Below are positions 1 to 5,367 of a stretch of 5,581 nt of DNA, piece after piece. The position numbers and the translations under genes are program-made. The stretch's first letter is position 1. Each line of letters opens with the position of its first letter. The DNA comes from an uncultured Verrucomicrobiota bacterium (GTDB lineage Bacteria; Verrucomicrobiota; Kiritimatiellia; RFP12; UBA3636): assembly GCA_946612175.1 (NCBI GenBank), contig CAMOEO010000214.1:1-5581 (forward strand). The letters run 5' to 3'. The notes beneath the pieces were generated by a model that was not told where the DNA came from, did not search any database, and worked only from the letters and a program-made list of their open reading frames with translations.

Positions 1-53
1 AAGAACTCGAGCAGCAGGTTGCAGCGGGGGCAGTGGAATTCGTAGACGGGCAT
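1..53 (-). CDS. FmdB-family zinc-ribbon protein, N-terminus only (partial)
   Basis: The minus strand opens with ATG at 53 and reads MPVYEFHCPRCNLLLEF before the window ends, so only 17 codons are visible. The MP(I/V)YE(F/Y)xCxxC opening is the hallmark of the small FmdB / zinc-ribbon-8 family, whose first CxxC (here Cys8 and Cys11) forms half of a zinc knuckle. The second Cys pair would lie outside the window. The family is small, cytoplasmic and mostly of unknown function; 'regulatory protein' in its usual name rests on little. The start has no Shine-Dalgarno: a pyrimidine-rich, G-free leader with the 9-bp repeat array abuts the ATG. It is co-directional with murG, 100 nt downstream of the murG stop, so it may be the fourth gene of the unit. 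I am fairly sure of the family; function is not inferable. Confidence 0.75.
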   Translation of the reverse strand, partial: MPVYEFHCPRCNLLLEF

Positions 54-61
54 GGGGAGAG

Positions 62-133
62 GTTGAAGAGGTTGAAAGGGTTGAAGAGGTTGAAAGGGTT
101 GAAGAGGTTGAGAGAGTTCAAGCGGTTGAAAAG
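62..133. repeat. 9-bp tandem repeat array 1 (8 units) ahead of the FmdB-type gene
   Basis: Eight back-to-back 9-bp units start at 62, 71, 80, 89, 98, 107, 116 and 125. On the plus strand the first five alternate GTTGAAGAG and GTTGAAAGG exactly; the last three are decayed (GTTGAGAGA, GTTCAAGCG, GTTGAAAAG). On the minus strand, the presumed RNA sense, the units read CTCTTCAAC or CCTTTCAAC. There is no G at all in that strand from 118 down to 54, right up to the ATG at 53. The array fills most of the gap between murG and the next gene. It is not a CRISPR, because the units are contiguous and have no spacers. The same unit in the same orientation recurs at 3644-3706. Confidence 0.9.
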
Positions 134-138
134 GTCGA

Positions 139-166
139 TTCGCTCGTCGCTCGTCACTCGTCGCTC
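139..166. repeat. 7-bp tandem repeat (4 units) overlapping the murG stop codon
   Basis: Read on the minus strand, positions 166 to 139 are four contiguous 7-mers: GAGCGAC, GAGTGAC, GAGCGAC, GAGCGAA. The murG stop TGA (156-154) is the TGA of the second unit, which differs from its neighbours by one C-to-T change. The last codons of murG (Ser-Asp-Glu) are therefore made of repeat sequence. It is unrelated in sequence and period to the adjacent 9-bp array. With a 7-bp period, gain or loss of a unit upstream of the stop would shift the reading frame of the MurG C-terminus. Confidence 0.8.
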
Positions 167-1302
167 GCGCGAAGCGCGCTGCGCTCGACCTCGTCGGCGA
201 CGCGTTCGGCGGCGTCGGGGCGGGCGGCGGCGAGGAGCGCTTCGCGGAGGTCGGCGCGGCAGCCCTCCGGGTCGTCCGGCGTTCCGCGGATCTCCTGGAC
301 GTCGGCGAGGAACTCCCGCCACCCTTCGCCCTCCAGCAGCTCCTGCTGCCGGAACACGTAGGCCGCCTCCTGCAGCGCCACCGCGTTGCGCGACTGGTGG
401 TCGCGGGCGAGGCCGGGGAGCGGCACGAGGATCGCGGGAAGGCCCGCGAGGGCGAGCTCGAAGCAGGAGGACGCGCCGGCGCGGGAGACGCAGAGGTCGG
501 CCTCCGCGTAGCGGCGGGCCATGTCGTGCTCGAAGCCGACGACCTCGATCTCGACGCCCGCCTCGCGCAGGCCGGAGGCGTCCCAGAGGGCGCGGACCTC
601 GTCCTCGTTGCGTGTCCCGGCGAGGTGCACGATGCGGTCCGGGACCGCGCCGCGCCCGAGGGCCTTGAGGCCTTCCGAGAACGCGCGGACGACGCCGCGG
701 TTGAGGTCGCGCGCGCCCTGGCTGCCGCCCATGACGAGGAGCGAGAACTTCCCCGGGGCGGCCTTCGAGCCGCCGATGCCCTTCGCGAACTCCGCGCGCA
801 GCGGGAGGCCCGTGTCCGCGACGCGGACGCGGTGCGGGAAGAAGCGCTCCATGTGCGGGAAGCAGACGCAGACGGTCCTCGCGAAGCGCGCGAGGTGCGC
901 GACGGCGGAGCCGGGAATGGCGTTGGCCTCGTGGAGGACGACCGGGACGCCGAGCCGGCGCGCGGCGAGGACGGGCGCGATCGAGGTGTAGGAGCCCATC
1001 GCGAGGAGGACGTCCGGGCGGAACGCGCGCAACTCGCGCTTCGCGGTCCGGTACGCGCGCCAGAGCGCGAGGAGCGACTTCGGGTGGCGGGGCGAGACGG
1101 GCTCGACGGGGACGAGCATCGCCTCGGCGCCCTCCGGGAGGTCCGCCTTGGCGCGCTCGGCCTCGACGGCGCGTCCGGAGAGGATGACGGCGACGCGGTG
1201 GCCGCGCCGCCGCAGCGCGGCGGCGACGGCGAGGCCGGGGAACATGTGCCCGCCGGTGCCGCCGCACGAGACGGCGACGCGAAGGGGGGCCGGGGCGGGC
1301 AT
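154..1302 (-). CDS. murG: MurG: UDP-GlcNAc:lipid I N-acetylglucosaminyltransferase
   Basis: This is a 382-residue GT-B glycosyltransferase (GT28 family). It transfers GlcNAc from UDP-GlcNAc to lipid I on the cytoplasmic face of the inner membrane, making lipid II for peptidoglycan. Family motifs appear in order: the first glycine loop GGTGGH (14-19) with the following FPG; MGSY (102-105, usually MGGY); HEANAIPG (124-131, usually HEQN); TGLPLR (164-169, matching the GNPVR region); the second glycine loop GGSQGARDLN (192-201); GFEHDM (256-261); SRAGASSCFE with Glu282 (273-282), the region that binds the UDP-sugar; then DHQSRNA (301-307). The protein is slightly longer than the E. coli enzyme (355 aa), partly from an extended C-terminal tail after about 330. 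I chose ATG at 1302 because AGGAG sits 8 nt upstream and the GGTGGH motif falls at the expected distance. The gap to the upstream gene is 5 nt, suggesting coupled translation. The usual dcw neighbours (ftsW, murC, murD) are not in the window. Confidence 0.96.
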   Translation of the reverse strand: MPAPAPLRVAVSCGGTGGHMFPGLAVAAALRRRGHRVAVILSGRAVEAERAKADLPEGAEAMLVPVEPVSPRHPKSLLALWRAYRTAKRELRAFRPDVLLAMGSYTSIAPVLAARRLGVPVVLHEANAIPGSAVAHLARFARTVCVCFPHMERFFPHRVRVADTGLPLRAEFAKGIGGSKAAPGKFSLLVMGGSQGARDLNRGVVRAFSEGLKALGRGAVPDRIVHLAGTRNEDEVRALWDASGLREAGVEIEVVGFEHDMARRYAEADLCVSRAGASSCFELALAGLPAILVPLPGLARDHQSRNAVALQEAAYVFRQQELLEGEGWREFLADVQEIRGTPDDPEGCRADLREALLAAARPDAAERVADEVERSALRASDE

Positions 1303-1307
1303 CGCGG

Positions 1308-3626
1308 TCACTCCTGCGCGGCGGGGGCGTCCGGCTCTTCGGCGCCCTCGTCCGCGGACTCCGCGCCGGGGGCGCCGCCCTCGGCGGCGCCCTCCTCGGG
1401 CGTCGCCTTCGTCGAGACCTTCACCACGCGCGTCTTCGTGAGGCGGCGCACGGTGAGGGTCGGGCTCTCCTTGCCCCGCACCGCGTCGAGGAACGCGCGG
1501 GCGTCGGCGACCGGCACGTCGTCGACCTTCGTCACGAGCTCGAACGGGCGCAGGCCCGCGATGGCCGCGGGGCTGCCGGCCTTGCAGCGCGTGACGACGA
1601 CGCCGCCCTCGCCCTCCTCGAGCTTGAAGTACTCGCGCACCTCGAAGGTGACGTCGGCGACGATGACGCCAAGCGCCTTGGAGCGGGCGCGCGTGGCGGT
1701 GCGGAAGTGGGGCGGCGCGACCTCGACCGTGAACTCGGCCTGGCGCAGCGCGCCGTCGGAGACCCACTCGACGCCGACCTTCGCGCCGATGCCGAACGCG
1801 CCGATCGCCTCGTCCGCGGGGTTCCCGATGGCGGGCCACGGGGTGAACGGGATCCGGTCGAAGAGCTGCAGCGGGGCCTTGTCGTAGATCTCCTCCCAGT
1901 CCATGGCGTCGGTCTCGTAGCGCTCGGTCTCGATCGCGCGGCGCACCAGGCCGTCCGCGCTGCGCGCGAAGAGCAGGATGTCGCCCTCCTTCACGCCGAT
2001 GCGCTCCGCGGCGCTGCCGGGGTAGACGTGGCTCACGAGCGCGCCGCGCGTGTCGACCTGGCGCTCGCGCTTGGTGCCGAGCCACGCGGTCGCCTTCTTC
2101 TCGCGGGCGATCTCGCGGGTGACGCTCTGCAGGTCCGCGCCGAACCACGCGACGCGGATGCGGTCCTTGCCCTTGCGGGGAACGATCTCCGGGTCGAGCG
2201 GCAGCTCCCCGGCGGCGAAGGCGGCGAGCTTCGCGCCGTTGAGGCGGTCCGTCTCCGAGCCCCAGCGGCGGGCGTTCTGGCGACGGTTGGTCGTCCACTG
2301 CACGAGCCGCCCGTCCGGCAGGTAGAGGTCCTTTTCGCCGCCGAACACCGGAAGGTCGTCGCGACCCTCCGCGAGCTCGTCGAGCCGGAGGTGGCCGGCC
2401 CGCAGGCGCACGGACTCGCCCTGCACCTCCACGTCCATCTCGAGCGCGGGGCGGCGGTAGAGCGAGAGGACGGGCTCGGCGGCGACTTCGACGGGCTCGA
2501 CGCCGGCCGGGACGCCGCCCTCGAACTCGGCGACGAGCACCCGGTAGTCCTTGAGGGCGCCGACGAACCGGAGCGGCGCCTTCGTGCCGTCCGGCAGCGT
2601 CGCCTCGAGCTTGTCCAGGCGCGCGATCTCGTCCGCGCCGGCGGCCGAGGGGATCATCACGCGGCCGCCCGCGAAGACGGTGCCGGAGAGGTCCTTCTCG
2701 TCGCCGTCGGAGTCCTCGTCGTCGGAGGAATAGAAGACGCGGCGCCCGCCGCCGCCCTCGCGCTCCTCCTGCGCCTTCGGATCGAGGCGCAGGAAGACGG
2801 GCAGGATCGCGCGGGCGAGGCGCGCCTCGAGCGCCGCGGCCTCGCGCTCCGCCGCGTCCGGCTCGCCGGGCGTCCAGTCGGACGGCGCGGCGAAGCAGCC
2901 CCCGCCTACCTCGAACACGCTGTCGAAGGAGACGGTCACGGCCTCGTTGGAGGCGTTGAGCAGCAGCGCGTTGGCGACCCCCGCGGCATAGTCCCTGCCG
3001 GTGTCGAGGAAGCGCGTGAAGGCGTCGACGGGCTTCGTGCGGACGCCGGTCGTGAGCTGCGCGTCCTCGCGGGCGACGAAGAAGTACGAGGGCTCGTCCG
3101 GCAGGCGCCCCGCCGCGGCGAACTCGAGCGGCTTCGCGCCGGGCAGCGGCTCCTCGGTCGCGAAGAGCAGCGCGCCCTGCTCCGGATACGACGCCACGGC
3201 GCGCGCGGGCCACGCCTCGCCCGGGCGGCCGGGCAGGCGGATCTCGACGCGCTCGACGCCCGAGGTGCGGATCTTCGGGTCGTAGGCGAGGACGCGGTCG
3301 GGCGCGAGCACGAAGCCGGGCGTCGTGAACGCGCGGTTCTCGGAGATCACCGAGTCGAAGCTGTGGTAGTGGATGTTGCCGCAGTTGGGGCAGCGGTACG
3401 GGATGGCGCGCATCGGCGCGCGGCCCTCCTCGTCGAGCCGCAGCTTCCAGGCGACCTCGACGAACGACGCGCCGTAGCGGTCGTAGAGCGCGGTCGTGCG
3501 CTCGATCGCGGCAAGCGCGCCGGGCTTCTCCGGCGTCGCGGCCGGAGCGTTCGTGGCGGGGCCGGCCGCCGCGGCGGCGAACGCCGCCGCGGCCAGGACG
3601 GAAAGGGAGAGGAGGGAACGGTTCAT
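1308..3626 (-). CDS. Secreted PDZ protein with two degenerate trypsin-like domains (predicted inactive protease)
   Basis: This 772-residue protein starts with a Sec-type signal peptide (MNRSLLSLSVLAAAAF, then Ala-rich), so it is probably periplasmic. Residues about 52-240 resemble the trypsin-like domain of the adjacent HtrA-type protease, but the triad is lost. In my hand alignment, TNHHVI matches AYDPKI (catalytic His to Pro117), DIALL matches QGALL (Asp to Gln150), and the GNSGG block matches GVANA (Ser to Ala218). A second, weaker copy spans about 313-470, with Arg362 and Glu431 at the Asp and Ser positions. Between them lies an acidic DxDxDG segment (303-308). CPNCG (79-83) followed by His86 and His88 may be a metal site. 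Two PDZ-like domains follow: about 511-640, including RGALVSHVYPGSAAERIGVK and a long insertion, and about 643-738, including GGVVVTRCKAGSPAAIAGLR. The tail (743-772) is acidic and low-complexity. The start ATG at 3626 has a modest GAAAGG upstream. It sits between the active protease and murG. The likely role is substrate or peptide binding, or regulation, inferred from architecture only. Confidence 0.88.
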   Translation of the reverse strand: MNRSLLSLSVLAAAAFAAAAAGPATNAPAATPEKPGALAAIERTTALYDRYGASFVEVAWKLRLDEEGRAPMRAIPYRCPNCGNIHYHSFDSVISENRAFTTPGFVLAPDRVLAYDPKIRTSGVERVEIRLPGRPGEAWPARAVASYPEQGALLFATEEPLPGAKPLEFAAAGRLPDEPSYFFVAREDAQLTTGVRTKPVDAFTRFLDTGRDYAAGVANALLLNASNEAVTVSFDSVFEVGGGCFAAPSDWTPGEPDAAEREAAALEARLARAILPVFLRLDPKAQEEREGGGGRRVFYSSDDEDSDGDEKDLSGTVFAGGRVMIPSAAGADEIARLDKLEATLPDGTKAPLRFVGALKDYRVLVAEFEGGVPAGVEPVEVAAEPVLSLYRRPALEMDVEVQGESVRLRAGHLRLDELAEGRDDLPVFGGEKDLYLPDGRLVQWTTNRRQNARRWGSETDRLNGAKLAAFAAGELPLDPEIVPRKGKDRIRVAWFGADLQSVTREIAREKKATAWLGTKRERQVDTRGALVSHVYPGSAAERIGVKEGDILLFARSADGLVRRAIETERYETDAMDWEEIYDKAPLQLFDRIPFTPWPAIGNPADEAIGAFGIGAKVGVEWVSDGALRQAEFTVEVAPPHFRTATRARSKALGVIVADVTFEVREYFKLEEGEGGVVVTRCKAGSPAAIAGLRPFELVTKVDDVPVADARAFLDAVRGKESPTLTVRRLTKTRVVKVSTKATPEEGAAEGGAPGAESADEGAEEPDAPAAQE
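1311..1315 (-). promoter_or_regulatory. Shine-Dalgarno of murG, embedded in the end of the upstream gene
   Basis: The minus strand reads AGGAG, then 8 nt, then ATG at 1302. The motif lies in the last two sense codons (CAG GAG) before the TGA of the upstream gene. A ribosome finishing that gene would stop over the murG initiation region. This is the only strong Shine-Dalgarno in the window and it fixes the murG start. Confidence 0.8.
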
Positions 3627-3634
3627 GGCAGGGA

Positions 3635-3640
3635 CCTTTC
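3635..3640 (-). promoter_or_regulatory. Weak Shine-Dalgarno of the degenerate-protease gene
   Basis: The minus strand reads GAAAGG, then 8 nt, then ATG at 3626, the same spacing as at murG. It lies between the end of the 9-bp repeat array and the start codon, and breaks the G-free stretch. It is a partial match only, but it supports this start. Confidence 0.5.
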
Positions 3641-3643
3641 GGG

Positions 3644-3706
3644 GTTGAAGAGGTTGAAGGGGTTGAAGAGGTTGAAGAGGTTGAAGAGGTTGAAGGAGTT
3701 GAAGGG
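3644..3706. repeat. 9-bp tandem repeat array 2 (7 units) between the two protease-like genes
   Basis: Seven contiguous units start at 3644, 3653, 3662, 3671, 3680, 3689 and 3698. On the plus strand they are GTTGAAGAG, GTTGAAGGG, three copies of GTTGAAGAG, GTTGAAGGA and GTTGAAGGG. A decayed eighth (GCGAAAAGG) may follow at 3707. The minus-strand (RNA-sense) form is CTCTTCAAC or CCCTTCAAC, and this strand has no G from 3707 down to 3641. The array sits in the 117-nt gap after the HtrA-type gene stop and 17 nt before the next ATG. Unit, period and orientation match the array at 62-133. The rest of the gap is GC-rich with one possible 5-bp stem (3720-3724 with 3736-3740) but no convincing terminator. 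Confidence 0.92.
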
Positions 3707-3743
3707 GCGAAAAGGGGGTCGCGGAGGGGACGGGGCCGCGGGG

Positions 3744-5117
3744 CTATTCGATGATCTCCTTCTCGGGGTCCTCGAAGTAGTTGAGGGTGATCGGGACGCG
3801 GCGGCCGCGGCGCTCGACGACGAGCGGAATCCGGGTGCGCTCGGCGAGGTGCGCCATCGCGTCGTCGTAGACGGCGGCGAGGTCGTCGAGCGTGGAGACG
3901 GCCTTCCCGCCGACCTCGCGCAGGATGTCCAGCTCCTTGATGCCGGCGCTCTCGGCGTTGCCGTCCCACGAGACGGCGGAGACGAACACGCCGCCGTCCG
4001 GCGCGTAGAACGCGAGCTGCGGGTTGTCGAAGCGGTTGATCTCCTTGGCGGTGAAGCCCCAGCGCGGGAGGACCTTCTCCTCGCCCTCGACGGCGCCCTT
4101 GGCGCGGGGCGCGAAGGCCAGCTCGAGCGTCTCGGAGCCCCGGACGACCGAGAAGACGGTGTTCGTCCCCTCGGGGATGCGGCCGAGGAGGCGCTCGAGG
4201 GCGGGCATCTGCTCCCAGGTGAGCGCGGTCACGGGCTCGCCGTCGACGGCGACGATGCGGTCGCCGGCCTTCGCGCCGGCCTTGCGGGCGGGGCTGCCGA
4301 GGTCGGTGCCGGAGACGACGACGCCGTTCGTGGCGTCGAAGACCATGTTGCGGTCGAAGTCGCGCAGCGGCTGGAACTGGAAGCCGAACCAGGCCCAGCC
4401 GGCGCTCCCCTCCTCGCGCAGAGCAGGGAGCACCTCGAGGACGGTGGGCGAGGGGATGGTGAAGGCCTGGTCGCCGTAGGCCATGCCCCGCGCGTTGATG
4501 CCGACGACGCGGCCGGCGGTGTCGACGAGCGGGCCGCCGGAGTTGCCGGGGCTGATCGCGGCGTCGGTCTGGTACCAGAGCGTGTAGCGGCCGGCGCCCT
4601 CGAGGTAGCGGTCGGTGCAGGAGACGATGCCCATCGTCACGGAGCGGGCGAGGCCCCACGGCGCGCCCATCGCGAGCACGACGTCGCCGATCTCGACGGG
4701 GGCGGGCGAGAGCTCCGCGAAGGGCAGCGGCGGGGCGTCCTCGGCGCGCTCGAGCCGGAGCAGCGCGATGTCGAGGTCCTGGTCGAAGCCGACGACCTTC
4801 GCGCCGTAGGCCTCGCCGTCCGTGAGCAGGCAGCGGATCTCCTCGGCCTTGTCGATCACGTGGTGGTTGGTGAGCAGCTCGCCCTCGGGCGAGATCACGA
4901 CGCCGCTGCCGGAGACGACGCCCTTCTCGTCCTTGCCGGAACTGAGGTCCTTGCGGACCACGCGGATGTAGACGAGGGCGGGGAAGACGGCCTTCTCGGC
5001 GGTCTGGATGGTCTGGCGGAAGTCGACGGGGGCGGGAGCCTCGGGCGCGCGCGCGGCGCAGCCGGCGAGCAGGGCGGCGGCGGCGAGGGCGGAAAGCGGG
5101 CGGAAGGAATCGTGCAT
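3744..5117 (-). CDS. Lipoprotein HtrA/DegP-type serine protease with two PDZ domains
   Basis: From ATG 5117 this is a 457-residue protein. Residues 1-20 form a lipoprotein signal ending in the lipobox LAGC, so Cys20 would be lipidated and the protein tethered to an envelope membrane facing the periplasm. The trypsin-like domain (about 32-230) has all three catalytic residues in family motifs: His86 in TNHHVI, Asp116 in DLDIALL, and Ser193 in SPGNSGGPL. PDZ1 (about 241-335) starts with the carboxylate-binding-loop-like FGFQF and has GSPARKAGAKAGDRIVAVDG. PDZ2 (about 351-445) has WGF and ESAGIKELDILREVGG. This is the DegP/DegQ/DegS architecture: degradation of misfolded or signalled envelope proteins, with PDZ domains reading C-termini. 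In-frame ATGs at 5138 and 5198 would add 7 or 27 residues; I prefer 5117 because it places the lipobox normally. None of these starts has a Shine-Dalgarno. It is the first gene of the minus-strand unit; its stop is TAG. I do not assign degP, degQ or degS because lipid anchoring and gene context differ from those. Confidence 0.95.
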   Translation of the reverse strand: MHDSFRPLSALAAAALLAGCAARAPEAPAPVDFRQTIQTAEKAVFPALVYIRVVRKDLSSGKDEKGVVSGSGVVISPEGELLTNHHVIDKAEEIRCLLTDGEAYGAKVVGFDQDLDIALLRLERAEDAPPLPFAELSPAPVEIGDVVLAMGAPWGLARSVTMGIVSCTDRYLEGAGRYTLWYQTDAAISPGNSGGPLVDTAGRVVGINARGMAYGDQAFTIPSPTVLEVLPALREEGSAGWAWFGFQFQPLRDFDRNMVFDATNGVVVSGTDLGSPARKAGAKAGDRIVAVDGEPVTALTWEQMPALERLLGRIPEGTNTVFSVVRGSETLELAFAPRAKGAVEGEEKVLPRWGFTAKEINRFDNPQLAFYAPDGGVFVSAVSWDGNAESAGIKELDILREVGGKAVSTLDDLAAVYDDAMAHLAERTRIPLVVERRGRRVPITLNYFEDPEKEIIE

Positions 5118-5119
5118 GG

Positions 5120-5160
5120 CGGAGGAAAACGGATACATCGGCGTCGTTCGGAGGAAACGG
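5120..5160 (-). repeat. 12-13 nt direct repeat in the leader of the HtrA-type gene
   Basis: On the minus strand CCGTTTCCTCCG (5160-5149) is followed 16 nt later by CCGTTTTCCTCCG (5132-5120), which ends 2 nt before the chosen ATG at 5117. The first copy ends 10 nt before the alternative ATG at 5138. Each contains CCTCC, the sequence of the 16S rRNA tail itself, i.e. the opposite of a Shine-Dalgarno. It may be an operator, a leader element or a small duplication; nothing distinguishes these. A short possible hairpin (stem CCGGG 5165-5169 with CCCGG 5177-5181) lies just upstream. Confidence 0.5.
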
Positions 5161-5330
5161 AGACCCGGGGGAAAGTCCCGGAGAACGATCCAAAGCATAC
5201 CGGAACCGCCGCCGCCGTGTCAACCGCGCCCGTTATGTTATCTGACTTTCTCCGCTTTTGCGGGGTCCGGCCTCGGGGCGGAGACCGGTTCCAGCCGCCG
5301 GGGAACGGGCCTCGGAGTCTTCCCTCGAAA

Positions 5331-5359
5331 TCTATACAAATTATTTTCTGTAATTTCAA
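5331..5359 (-). promoter_or_regulatory. Predicted sigma70-type promoter for the minus-strand unit
   Basis: In the only AT-rich patch of the window (about 5325-5376), the minus strand has TTGAAA (5359-5354), a 17-nt spacer, and TATAGA (5336-5331). The -35 box matches the consensus at five of six positions, the -10 box matches at four of six, and the spacing is ideal. Transcription would start near 5324, leaving about 200 nt of leader before the ATG at 5117. I see no other gene in 5118-5330 on either strand. The call rests on motif and base composition only. Confidence 0.55.
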
Positions 5360-5367
5360 CAATTATT

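Noticed and set aside
62..133. The repeat arrays as protein-coding repeats (Leu-Lys-Arg on plus, Ser-Ser-Thr on minus).
   Set aside because: The 9-bp period keeps several frames open automatically, but the arrays lie between well-bounded genes and no start or domain supports translation.
62..3706. The two repeat arrays as CRISPR or as inverted repeats of a transposon.
   Set aside because: Units are contiguous 9-mers with no spacers. The two arrays are in the same orientation, and what lies between them is ordinary genes with no transposase.
3716..3743. A rho-independent terminator after the HtrA-type gene.
   Set aside because: A 5-bp stem (3720-3724 with 3736-3740) is possible, but on the minus strand it is followed by ACCCCC and only four T residues. 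This is too weak to call.
154..5223. A single minus-strand open frame of 1689 codons spanning nearly the whole window.
   Set aside because: Only its last 382 codons are MurG. The rest is Arg/Pro-rich out-of-frame sequence over two convincing genes in other frames, and is open only because stops are rare at this GC content. It is not a fusion protein.
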